From NCBI GenBank assembly GCA_016931895.1, contig JAFGDY010000288.1:1-41912 (forward strand): 41,912 bases of DNA, written 5' to 3'. The first letter of the stretch is position 1, and every line of letters begins with the position of its first letter. Of the stretch, positions 16,071 through 24,107 are shown piece by piece. This stretch comes from Anaerolineae bacterium (GTDB taxonomy: Bacteria; Chloroflexota; Anaerolineae; 4572-78; J111). The position numbers and the translations under genes are program-made. Below the pieces are notes generated by a model. It saw only the letters and a program-made list of their open reading frames with translations. It did not search any database and was not told the DNA's origin.

Positions 16071-17825
16071 TTACGGCAAAACCGTAATGGTGACGCCGGT
16101 TTCATTGGAAGGGGTCAGGATGGGGTCATAAGCCCTATAGGTAAAGGTGTAGACGCCAAAAACGGTGGGACTGTAAACAAAGGACCCATCCAGGTTGAGT
16201 ATCAGAACGCCGGCGCCGGGCGACGTAACCAGATTGGCGGTCAGGCTGTCGCCGTCTACATCCGTATCATTGCCCAATACGCCGGGGGCGGAGATAACCA
16301 GGGTAGTAGTGAGAGGAGTGGTATAGGCGTCTGGGTTGGCTACCGGCGGGTCGTTGATGGCAAAAATGGTGACCGTGACGACCGCCGTATCGGTAAAAAC
16401 GCCGTCGCTGATGGTGTAGGTGAAGCTGTCGGTGCCGTTGATATTGGGATTGGGGTTATACGTAACCGTATAGCCCGGCACATTGATGGTGGCGGTGCCG
16501 CTCATGGGCGCGCCCACGGCAATCACGGTCAGGGTATCTCCGTTCGGGTCGCTGTCGTTGCCAAGCACATTGATGACGGTAGGGGTATCTTCCGCCGTAT
16601 TGGGTGTATCATTCACCGCTACCGGCGGGCCGTTAACGCTGACGGTCACTGTGGCTGTGTCGGTTAAAAGGCCGTCGCTGATGGTGTAGGTGAAGGTATC
16701 ATTACCGGCAAAGCCGGGGTTGGGGGTGTAAGTGACCGTGGTATTGTTGGTAGTGGCTACGCCGTTGGCGGGCAGCCCCACCGCAATAACGGTGAGAGGG
16801 TCGCCGTCCGGGTCGCTGTCGTTATTTAGCACGGTAATGGTGATAGGGATATTTTGATCGGTAAACGCCGGATCATCCACCGCATTGGGCGGGGCATTGA
16901 TGGAGATAACGGTAATGGTGACCGTAGCCGTGTCGCAGGCCCCGTCATTGTCGCAGACCTGGTAAATGAAAGTATCGCTGCCGCTAAAATTAAGGTTGGG
17001 GGTATAGGTTATTTGGCCGGTGCCGGGATTGACCGCAACGGCGCCGTTGGCCGGGCCGCTGATAACCGCGACGGTGCCGGGCACAAGCGTCCCGTCCGGG
17101 TCGCTATCATTAAGCAAAACATTGACCGTGACCGGCGTATTTTCATTTGTATTGGCGGCGTCGTCTATGGCTATTGGCGGTTGGTTGGGCGGGGGTGGTG
17201 GAACGAGGGTTGGAGTGGGGGGGATAGGCGTGGGTGTGGGCGGGATGAGCGTAGGTGTTGGCAACGCCGGGCTTGGCGTCGGCAGTGGAGGTGTTGGGCT
17301 GGAGGGCGGCACAGGCGTAGGCGGCGCAGCAGTTGGCGGCGCGGTGGTTGGGGCTGGGGGCGCGGTAGGTGGCGGCGCAGTGGGAGGGACGGGGGAGGGA
17401 GGCGATGATAGGGTAGGCGGCGGTATTGGGATTGGCGGTAAGGGGGAAGGGGTTGGGGTTGGAGCCAACGTGGGAACCGGGTTGGGCAAGAACGCAACCT
17501 CATCCACAATTCCCAACGCCTGCGGCGTTTGCCGGAGCGTGTCTTGATCATGGGCAATTTCAGTGGCAATGCTGTTGCGGTCCAGAGGGGCCGGGGCTAT
17601 TGACGGGTCAAGCTCATAGTTGGCTTTGTTTCCGGAAAGCATGCTGGCTTGCACCTGATCTTCATCAATAAACCAGAGCGCGCTTTGTGAAGAGCAGAAA
17701 ATACAGGCAAAACTCAATAGCAAAAAAATGAGGGCAATCAGGATTTTTCGCACCTCATCATTTTCGTTTTTTGTGTTTTTGTTGCCGGTTTCCCCAGGTG
17801 AGGATTGGGACCTTTCGGTTATCAT
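16071..17825 (-). CDS. Membrane-anchored surface protein with Pro-rich stalk and cadherin-like repeats
   Basis: 584 residues from ATG 17825, chosen over a TTG six codons upstream because AAAGG precedes the ATG. The N-terminal module (NEND, helix at about 27-45, then CSSQSALWFIDEDQVQASMLS) is shared with the Calx-beta protein at 11123. A Pro/Thr stalk of about 100 residues follows, then four repeats of about 90 residues carrying PP.A.DD, NVL.NDSDPDGD and YTPNP.F.G.DTFTYTISDG. These match cadherin-like / bacterial Ig-type modules of large adhesins. They are likely calcium-binding through the DSDPDGD loops. First gene of a three-gene minus-strand cluster; the DUF11 gene starts 27 bases later. 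No LPXTG-type sorting signal was seen. Confidence 0.75.
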   Translation of the reverse strand: MITERSQSSPGETGNKNTKNENDEVRKILIALIFLLLSFACIFCSSQSALWFIDEDQVQASMLSGNKANYELDPSIAPAPLDRNSIATEIAHDQDTLRQTPQALGIVDEVAFLPNPVPTLAPTPTPSPLPPIPIPPPTLSSPPSPVPPTAPPPTAPPAPTTAPPTAAPPTPVPPSSPTPPLPTPSPALPTPTLIPPTPTPIPPTPTLVPPPPPNQPPIAIDDAANTNENTPVTVNVLLNDSDPDGTLVPGTVAVISGPANGAVAVNPGTGQITYTPNLNFSGSDTFIYQVCDNDGACDTATVTITVISINAPPNAVDDPAFTDQNIPITITVLNNDSDPDGDPLTVIAVGLPANGVATTNNTTVTYTPNPGFAGNDTFTYTISDGLLTDTATVTVSVNGPPVAVNDTPNTAEDTPTVINVLGNDSDPNGDTLTVIAVGAPMSGTATINVPGYTVTYNPNPNINGTDSFTYTISDGVFTDTAVVTVTIFAINDPPVANPDAYTTPLTTTLVISAPGVLGNDTDVDGDSLTANLVTSPGAGVLILNLDGSFVYSPTVFGVYTFTYRAYDPILTPSNETGVTITVLP

Positions 17826-18224
17826 GTCGGCCTTTAACCCCAAACGGCCAGCACTTTAGTGAATGGAGTTTTTCAACTGGCAAAAGTGCGCCCGCCTGAC
17901 TGCTTTGACAAAGTGACGGCCATTGGAATAATTGCTTCCTTAAATAAGGAGTCTATAACCAGGCGCAAAGGATGCGCTTTAAAATAATGGCAGAGCCAAT
18001 TTTAAGCTTGTCCCGGCTGTTGTATCTCACGGGTTACTTAAGTTAAGCTTTTTGGAAAGCAATAGCGGTGTTAAGGACTTGGGTTTTTATAACTGCCCCA
18101 TGTTGCGGTTATATCGCCCAGGATATTTATTTCTGGGGCAGGAGTTTTTTAAACCGGGTTTGCACCCATACCCAGTTTAGAAATAAAAATCATTGTTGCC
18201 CAGAACGGCTTTACAAAAGTTGGC
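17826..18224. other. Gap upstream of the surface cluster
   Basis: 399 bases between two minus-strand genes, with no supported gene. It should hold the surface-cluster promoter and the histidine kinase is read away from it on the other side. TGCCCCA (18094-18100) and TGGGGCA (18134-18140) form a 7-bp inverted repeat with a 33-base loop. I could not assign a riboswitch class or promoter pair. Confidence 0.5.
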
Positions 18225-20531
18225 CTAAGTTTCAACAAACTTAACAATGTCTTTCTCTGCATGGGCCGGTTCCTGTTCCAACACCGGCAGAGAAAAACTA
18301 AAGGTACTGCCCTGGTTCAGTTTGCTTTGCATCCAGATTTTTCCCTGGTGAGCCTTAATAATGGCCTTGCTCATGTATAAACCTAGGCCGGCCCCACTTA
18401 CTTCAAAAGTGCTCTCTTCATGGATGGCCCTGAAGAAGCGGGTAAAAAGAAACCGCTGGTTCTCTTCAGAGATGCCTACGCCGGTATCTTTTACGTCAAC
18501 CTGAACCTGACCATCTTTTGACTCTACCCAAACCTCCACGCTGCCGCCCGGCAACGTGTAATTGTAAGCATTGTTGAGCAGATTATGCATCACCTGGGTC
18601 AATCTGCTCCAATCACCTTCAATCCAGATAGGCTCATCAGGCACATGGATGCTGAAGGCCAGGTTTTTCTTTTCCATTTGCGCGGCCCATTGTTCGGCCT
18701 CGGTTTGCACAATTTCCACCAGGTCTTCTGTTTCCTGGTCAATGCCTAACGTGCCGGCGTCAATTTGCGATAGGTCTAGCATTTGCTGGATGATATTGAG
18801 CAGGTCGGTTACATTTTGTTCGATGGCCGTAATAAAGCTTAACTCGCGCTCGTCCAATTTTTTGGAGGCCGTCATCTTCAATAAATCGTTGTAGCCTTTG
18901 ATAGCGGTGGGCGGGGTTCTGAGTTCGTGCGACATGCTGGTGATGAAGTCGTCCTTGAGTTTTTCGGCTTCAACTTCGCGGGTAATGTCGCGCAGCACCA
19001 CCACCGACCCCAACCGCTCGCCATCTGAAGTGACCACCGGCGCGGAGAGGGCGCTCAAAAATCGGCGTTCTATTTCAAAACGGCGCGACTCGTGGAAGTC
19101 AAGACCGGTCAAATGATTGAGCAATTCTAACGATTGTTCTTTACCCGGTTGGTATGCTTGACTTGTAACCCCATTCTCTTGAAGTTGAAAATAGGCAAAA
19201 TCGCCGCCGATGGCCTCAAAAATTCCTTCAGCCGCAGGATTGATGGTGATAATATTGCCCTCTAAATCTTGCACAATTACCCCATCAGCAATACTGTTAA
19301 GAATAGCGTTGAGTTTACCGGCTTCTTCCCGCAACGCGGCCGTTTTTCTTTGCAGTTCGGCCGTCATATTGTCAAAGGTGCTGGCCAGAGAGCCAATCTC
19401 GTCTTTGCCTTTGAGGCCGGTGCGCTGGTCCAGATTACCTTTGGCAATCTCTTGCGAGGTCTGCACCAGGCGAATGATGGGCCGGATAATCCGTTGGGAA
19501 ACGGCGTAACCAATCACCAGCACCGCCACCACCCCGCCGGAAAAGATAATAGACAGGAACAGACGGTTTTGGTTGTTGGTGTCGGTAATGAAATTGGTAG
19601 AGAGGGCTACGGCATAAATGCCGTAGATCCGGTCCCGCAGTTTAAAAGGCGCAAAAGCCAAACGATAATTTTGCCCGCGCGCTTCTACTCCCGGTTCAGC
19701 CGGGGCGCCTGTATCCTCTATATCCTCCAGCAGCGTCACTTCTCCGCCCTGGTCAATCACCTGTTGAAACCGTTCCGGGGTGAGAGCTTGTGACAACTTT
19801 TCCCGGTCGGCCTCAGTGGTCACCAGGGTGGAGATGATGACATTGCCTTTGTCGTCAAACAGAGTGATTTCGGCCAGGGCCAGATCACGAATGGCCTCAA
19901 CTTCTTTTTTTAGGTAGGTGCCCACCAGCACGGCCCCAATGGTTTTTCCGTCCATTTTGACCGGGCCAACGGTGTAAACAATCCGTTCATTTGAGGTGGG
20001 GTCTATGGCCAGTTGCACCTCTTTGAGGTTGCCTTTAGGATCAGACAAAACGCGGGCCACCGCTTGCCAGTTGAAGAAGTCTGCCCCGCTGCCCAGATAA
20101 GTTTGGGCGGGGGCGTTGGGCGACACCGCTTCCCGCTGCAAACGCAGCACTTCCTTACCCTGGGTATCCAGCAGCACAATGCTGTCAATATCGGCGGCAT
20201 TGGCGATGATGGGCGAGACCAGGTTGTCAAGCTCTTCAAATCTGCGATCAACCAGGGCCTGGGGCACGCCAATGGTATTGGCTACGGCCCGTTCCACTTC
20301 CAGGCGCAGTTCTTCTCGATTGACGATCTCATCGCTCACAATCCGCCCGGCATCAAGCAACTGGTTGCGGAAACGCTCTTCAAAACTGCCGGCCACCAGT
20401 TGGGTGACCACAAACGTGCCAAATGCAGCCAACACCAACGTTAGCAAAGCATAGGGGATGATAATTCTATGTCGAATGCTGGACGAGAAAAATCTTGATC
20501 CCGCGCTCAGCCACTGGAGCGGACTCTTCAT
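18225..20531 (-). CDS. Membrane sensor histidine kinase (HAMP-PAS-HisKA-HATPase)
   Basis: 768 residues. TM1 is at about 23-46. A large extracellular Cache-like sensor region extends to about 323, and TM2 is at 324-344. HAMP (345-398), PAS (about 405-515), HisKA with His535 in SMSHELRTPPTAIKGY, and HATPase_c with HNLLNNAYNYT, DVKDTGVGI and GAGLGLYMS follow. It would autophosphorylate on His535 in response to an outside or PAS ligand and pass phosphate to a response regulator. None is encoded nearby, so it is an orphan. The second Pro in HELRTPPTAI replaces the usual Leu of the X-region but all ATP-binding boxes look intact. ATG at 20531; ribosome site weak. Divergent from mnmE. Confidence 0.93.
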   Translation of the reverse strand: MKSPLQWLSAGSRFFSSSIRHRIIIPYALLTLVLAAFGTFVVTQLVAGSFEERFRNQLLDAGRIVSDEIVNREELRLEVERAVANTIGVPQALVDRRFEELDNLVSPIIANAADIDSIVLLDTQGKEVLRLQREAVSPNAPAQTYLGSGADFFNWQAVARVLSDPKGNLKEVQLAIDPTSNERIVYTVGPVKMDGKTIGAVLVGTYLKKEVEAIRDLALAEITLFDDKGNVIISTLVTTEADREKLSQALTPERFQQVIDQGGEVTLLEDIEDTGAPAEPGVEARGQNYRLAFAPFKLRDRIYGIYAVALSTNFITDTNNQNRLFLSIIFSGGVVAVLVIGYAVSQRIIRPIIRLVQTSQEIAKGNLDQRTGLKGKDEIGSLASTFDNMTAELQRKTAALREEAGKLNAILNSIADGVIVQDLEGNIITINPAAEGIFEAIGGDFAYFQLQENGVTSQAYQPGKEQSLELLNHLTGLDFHESRRFEIERRFLSALSAPVVTSDGERLGSVVVLRDITREVEAEKLKDDFITSMSHELRTPPTAIKGYNDLLKMTASKKLDERELSFITAIEQNVTDLLNIIQQMLDLSQIDAGTLGIDQETEDLVEIVQTEAEQWAAQMEKKNLAFSIHVPDEPIWIEGDWSRLTQVMHNLLNNAYNYTLPGGSVEVWVESKDGQVQVDVKDTGVGISEENQRFLFTRFFRAIHEESTFEVSGAGLGLYMSKAIIKAHQGKIWMQSKLNQGSTFSFSLPVLEQEPAHAEKDIVKFVET

Positions 20532-20588
20532 GATCTATCAAAACAACTCAGGTCTGGATACCATTGTCTCCCCCGGTTCAGGGGCTTA

Positions 20589-20597
20589 TGGTATAAT
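20589..20597 (+). promoter_or_regulatory. Candidate mnmE extended -10
   Basis: TGGTATAAT: TATAAT at 20592-20597 with TG one base upstream. No good -35 at 16-18 bases. The predicted transcript start, about 20604, coincides with the first base of the leader hairpin. Confidence 0.5.
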
Positions 20598-20603
20598 CCT
20601 ACT

Positions 20604-20650
20604 AAGAAACTGCCGGTAGGCTTGGGGGGTGTGTCCCCCTCTAGTTTCTT
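20604..20650 (+). other. mnmE leader hairpin
   Basis: AAGAAACT (20604-20611) pairs with AGTTTCTT (20643-20650). Inside, GGGGG (20625-20629) pairs with CCCCC (20635-20639) around TGTGT. The hairpin is followed by TT and then CC, so the T-tract is poor. It is either a 5'-end-stabilising stem or an attenuator. Confidence 0.55.
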
Positions 20651-20706
20651 TTCCGGTTGAATAAGGTCCCGGCCTTTAAGGAATCTTCAGGAGAAAACTA
20701 TTAATT

Positions 20707-22086
20707 ATGTACAGTTTAGATGATACCATAGCTACTATTGCTACGTCAATAGGCCAAAGTGGTATTGGCATTGTTAAAATCAGCGGCCCGGAAGCCCGCG
20801 CCATTGGCCAACAACTCTTTCGTTCGGCCAGAGGAGCGGGCCGGTTACAGCCCTATCGCCTGCATTACGGCCACATTATTGAGCCTGAGTCCCAGGCCGT
20901 TGTAGACGAGGCCCTGGTAGTTTACATGCCCAAACCCCATAGTTACACCCGGCAGGACATCATTGAAATTCAAGCCCACGGCGGCATTACGCCCTTGCGC
21001 CAAATTTTAGAGCTGACCTTCAGCCTGGGCGCCCGCCCCGCCGAGGCGGGCGAGATGACCCTGCGCGCCTTTCTCAACGGCCGGCTAGACCTGGCCCAGG
21101 CCGAAGCCGTGCTGGACATCATTGAGGCCAAAACCGACGCCGCCCTGCGGGTGGCTACGGAACAACTGGGCGGCTCTCTTTCGGCCCAGGTTTCTGGGGT
21201 GCGGCTGGCCTTGCTTGATATCCTGGCTTTTTTGGAAGCCAGCATTGATTTTGTGGAAGACGAAATCCCTTTTCAGGATGTCGTTGGTCCTTTAAGTGAA
21301 GCCTCCTTGCGGCTGGAAAAGTTACTTCAAAGCGCCGACAACGGCATTGTTTATCGCCAGGGCGTGCGGGCCGCCATTGTGGGCCGGCCCAACGTGGGCA
21401 AAAGCAGCCTGCTCAATGCCTTGCTGCGCGGCGACCGGGCCATTGTGACCAACATTCCCGGCACCACCCGCGACACCCTGGAAGAAACGGCCAATGTGGG
21501 CGGCATCCCGGTGGTGTTGGTAGATACCGCCGGCATCCGGGCCGCGCCTACGGATGAAGTTGAACGCATGGGCGTAGCCCGCAGCCAAAACGCCCTGGCC
21601 CGGGCCGACTTGGCCCTGCTGGTGGTTGACGGCAGTGGTGATCTGGAAACCGGAGATTGGGAGATTGAGGCGTTGGTCAAAAACAAACCGGCTTTGTTGG
21701 TCATTAATAAAAATGACCTGGCCGCCACCGAGGCGCACCCCATCCCGGCTGATTTTTTGCCCACTGCCGCAGCCCGTGTTTTTATTTCTGCCCTTACCCA
21801 AGAGGGAATTGACACCCTGGAAACGGCCATTGTTGATCTGGTGCTGGGTGGCCGGGTCACTCTGGCCGATACACCGCTGGTGAGCAACCCCCGGCATAAA
21901 TCTTTGCTCCAACGCGCCCTGGCCCACATCCGGGCCGCCATTGAGGCCCAACAAAACGATATTTCCCCCGATCTGGTTTCGATTGACGTGCGCGAGGCGG
22001 TTGAAGCCCTGGGGGAAATCACCGGGGAAACCGTGACCGAGGATTTGTTGGATACCATTTTTGGCAAGTTTTGTATTGGGAAATAA
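20707..22086 (+). CDS. mnmE: tRNA uridine-5-carboxymethylaminomethyl modification GTPase MnmE
   Basis: 459 residues, the usual family length. Together with MnmG it modifies the wobble uridine (U34) of certain tRNAs, using a tetrahydrofolate-derived carbon. The N-terminal TrmE domain begins MYSLDDTIATIATSIGQSGIGIVKISG. The inserted G domain has G1 GRPNVGKSS (226-234), the G2 threonines in GTTRD, G3 DTAGIR and G4 NKND. The C-terminus ends FCIGK with the conserved catalytic Cys456. ATG at 20707 has AGGAG about 12 bases upstream. It converges on ruvA with only 26 bases between the stops. mnmG is not in the window. Confidence 0.97.
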   Translation: MYSLDDTIATIATSIGQSGIGIVKISGPEARAIGQQLFRSARGAGRLQPYRLHYGHIIEPESQAVVDEALVVYMPKPHSYTRQDIIEIQAHGGITPLRQILELTFSLGARPAEAGEMTLRAFLNGRLDLAQAEAVLDIIEAKTDAALRVATEQLGGSLSAQVSGVRLALLDILAFLEASIDFVEDEIPFQDVVGPLSEASLRLEKLLQSADNGIVYRQGVRAAIVGRPNVGKSSLLNALLRGDRAIVTNIPGTTRDTLEETANVGGIPVVLVDTAGIRAAPTDEVERMGVARSQNALARADLALLVVDGSGDLETGDWEIEALVKNKPALLVINKNDLAATEAHPIPADFLPTAAARVFISALTQEGIDTLETAIVDLVLGGRVTLADTPLVSNPRHKSLLQRALAHIRAAIEAQQNDISPDLVSIDVREAVEALGEITGETVTEDLLDTIFGKFCIGK

Positions 22087-22112
22087 CGTTGAACACTCCG
22101 AGGTTAAATGGT

Positions 22113-22697
22113 TTAAAGTTTGGCCAGACTGCTTAACGCCAGCCTTACCTTTTCTTCAACGCTTTGATTCCGGGCTTCCTGGGGCAGTTGTTGCAGGGCG
22201 GCCTGGGCTTCCACCACGCTGTAGCCCAGGGTGGTCAAGGCCGCAATCACTTCGCCGTCGCTATCGCTAATGGGCACGGTGGTTACAAAGATGTCTTCCA
22301 GGCCAATTTTATCTCTGAGTTGAAAAACAATTTGTTTGGCCTTTTTAGGCCCAATGCCCGGCACCCGGGCCAACAGGGCCGCCTCTTCCCGGGCCACGGC
22401 CTGGCGCAAGGTTTCAATGGGGATATGCGAGAGAATGGACAGGGCCACTTTGGGGCCAATGCCCTGCACTTTAAGCAGGGTGCGGAACAAATCCAATTCC
22501 TCTTTATCGGCAAAACCAAACAGGGTCAACTCTTGCTCGCGGACGTGCAGGTGCGTAAAAAGTTGGGTTTTAACGCCCACGTCCAAGATATCGAGCAGCG
22601 TGGCCGGGGCCAGCACCTGAAAGCCCACCCCGTTGACTTCAAGCAAAACCGCGTCGTCTGTTTTATCAATGATTTCGCCGCGCAAAGAACCAATCAT
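22113..22697 (-). CDS. ruvA: Holliday junction branch migration protein RuvA
   Basis: 194 residues. RuvA tetramers hold Holliday junctions in square-planar form and load the RuvB motor. The OB-fold N-terminus (MIGSLRGEIIDKTDDAVLLEVNG) is followed by helix-hairpin-helix motifs, including LLKVQGIGPKVALSIL and RVPGIGPKKAKQIV, and by the RuvB-binding C-terminal domain (EVIAALTTLGYSVVEAQAAL). Its ATG overlaps the ruvC stop as ATGA, so the two genes are translationally coupled. ruvB is not adjacent. Confidence 0.96.
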   Translation of the reverse strand: MIGSLRGEIIDKTDDAVLLEVNGVGFQVLAPATLLDILDVGVKTQLFTHLHVREQELTLFGFADKEELDLFRTLLKVQGIGPKVALSILSHIPIETLRQAVAREEAALLARVPGIGPKKAKQIVFQLRDKIGLEDIFVTTVPISDSDGEVIAALTTLGYSVVEAQAALQQLPQEARNQSVEEKVRLALSSLAKL

Positions 22698-23185
22698 TTG
22701 CTCTCCAACATTCGCAGCCGGGCCGAATGGCTATGGCAGATGGCTACGGCCAGAGCGTCGGCTGCATCGTCGGGCCGGGGGATGTCGTCTAACGACAATA
22801 GCAGTTTGACCATCTGCTGCATTTGCTGTTTGTCGGCCCCGCCGTGGCCGGTAAGAGCCTGTTTCACTTCCAGCGGTTTGTATTCCATAATGGGCAGTCC
22901 GGCATTGGCCAGGGCCAACATTGCCGCTCCCCGCCCGTGCCCCACGGCCAAGGCGGTTTTGGCGTTTCGGCTAAAAAACAGCTCTTCAATGGCCGAGATG
23001 GCCGGCTGCCAGCGGTCTATAATTTGGGTCAGTTCGCGGTAAATGGTTTGCAGGCGTTCCGGCAGCGGCGTGCCTGCCGCCGTGGTGATCACGCCGCAAG
23101 CCACCATGGCCAAATCATCACCGTCCCCTTCTACCACGCCCCAGCCGGTAATAGCGGTGCCGGGGTCAACGCCCAAAACCCGCAT
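22694..23185 (-). CDS. ruvC: Holliday junction resolvase RuvC
   Basis: 163 residues from ATG 23185. The frame extends one codon to TTG 23188, but the ATG forms a TGATG overlap with the yebC stop and is the likely start. RuvC cuts Holliday junctions symmetrically with two metal ions. The RNase-H-fold acidic residues are visible: Asp7 in LGVDPGTAITGWG, Glu in AIEELFF, and the DDAADALAVAICH pair near the C-terminus. GRGAAMLALA and KQALTGHGGADKQQMQ match the family. Middle gene of yebC-ruvC-ruvA, a conserved order. Confidence 0.96.
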   Translation of the reverse strand: MRVLGVDPGTAITGWGVVEGDGDDLAMVACGVITTAAGTPLPERLQTIYRELTQIIDRWQPAISAIEELFFSRNAKTALAVGHGRGAAMLALANAGLPIMEYKPLEVKQALTGHGGADKQQMQQMVKLLLSLDDIPRPDDAADALAVAICHSHSARLRMLESK

Positions 23186-23934
23186 CAAGCCGCGGCCAGT
23201 TCGGCGATGGCCGCATCGCTGAGGTGCAGGCCGGAGTAAACTTGCTGCACGTCGTCAAGTTCTTCCAGCGCTTCAATTACGCCCATCACCTGCTGAGTTT
23301 CTTTTGGGTCCAATTCAATTTCGTTTTTGGGGATAAGGGCCAATTCCGCTTCGTCAATTTTAAGGCCGTTGTCGGCCAGCGCGCCGGCCACGGCGTGAAG
23401 CTGGATGGGCAGGGTGTAGATTTCAATCATTTCGTTACTAATCTCCACATCGTCGGCGCCAGCGTCAACGGCCAGCATAAAAATCTCGTCCGGGTCCTGG
23501 TCGTTGCGTTCCAGGGTGATATAGCCTTTGGTGTCAAACATCCAACTGACTGCCCCGGCTTCAGCCATATTACCCCCCTGCCGGTTGAATACGCGGCGCA
23601 CTTCGGCCAGGGTGCGATTGCGGTTATCGGTGAGGCACTTGATCAAGATAGGGATGCCGTGCGGGCCGTAGGCTTCATAGATGATTTCCTCAAGTTCGCC
23701 CCCTTCCAACTCACCCGTGCCTTTTTTAATGGCCCGTTCGATGTTGTCTTTGGGCATGTTGGCTGCCCGCGCTTTTTCAATGGCCGTGCGCAGCGTTGGG
23801 TTCGACGCCGGGTCGCTACTGCTGCGGGCAGCAATCATTATATCGCGGGTCAGGCGGGTAAAGACCTTACCTCGCCTGGCGTCTTCCGCGCCTTTTTTAC
23901 GTTTAATGGTGCTCCATTTGCTATGGCCAGACAT
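23185..23934 (-). CDS. yebC: YebC/PmpR family translation or transcription factor
   Basis: 249 residues, normal length. The N-terminus SGHSKWSTIKRKKGAEDARRGKVFTRLTRDI is the family signature, and NPTLRTAIEKARAANMPKDNIERAIKKGTG follows. Members were first described as DNA-binding regulators; more recent work on the family links some to relief of ribosome stalling at proline stretches. That role would fit a genome with many Pro-rich stalks, but this is inference. ATG at 23934 is preceded by AAGGGGTGG. First gene of yebC-ruvC-ruvA, and its TGA overlaps the ruvC ATG. Confidence 0.96.
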   Translation of the reverse strand: MSGHSKWSTIKRKKGAEDARRGKVFTRLTRDIMIAARSSSDPASNPTLRTAIEKARAANMPKDNIERAIKKGTGELEGGELEEIIYEAYGPHGIPILIKCLTDNRNRTLAEVRRVFNRQGGNMAEAGAVSWMFDTKGYITLERNDQDPDEIFMLAVDAGADDVEISNEMIEIYTLPIQLHAVAGALADNGLKIDEAELALIPKNEIELDPKETQQVMGVIEALEELDDVQQVYSGLHLSDAAIAELAAA

Positions 23935-24107
23935 ATTCCACCCCTTCTGTAACTATTTTTTGTTGGGAACGCCCGGGTTATTTTTCTATCTAAAAAAATG
24001 GGCTTTATTTACCCGACATTATATCATTAAGGCCAGAAACTTGCCAGAGAATAGGGGCTGCCAAATAAAAGCCGTTGGTAGCTATTCAGGTCACATCATT
24101 CTGAAAC

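Noticed and set aside
17826-18224. A riboswitch in the gap before the surface cluster
   Set aside because: Small inverted repeats exist, but I could not match any riboswitch consensus, including cyclic-di-GMP.
22164-23042. A 292-codon plus-strand frame opposite ruvA and ruvC
   Set aside because: Antisense shadow; the minus-strand proteins have intact family motifs.
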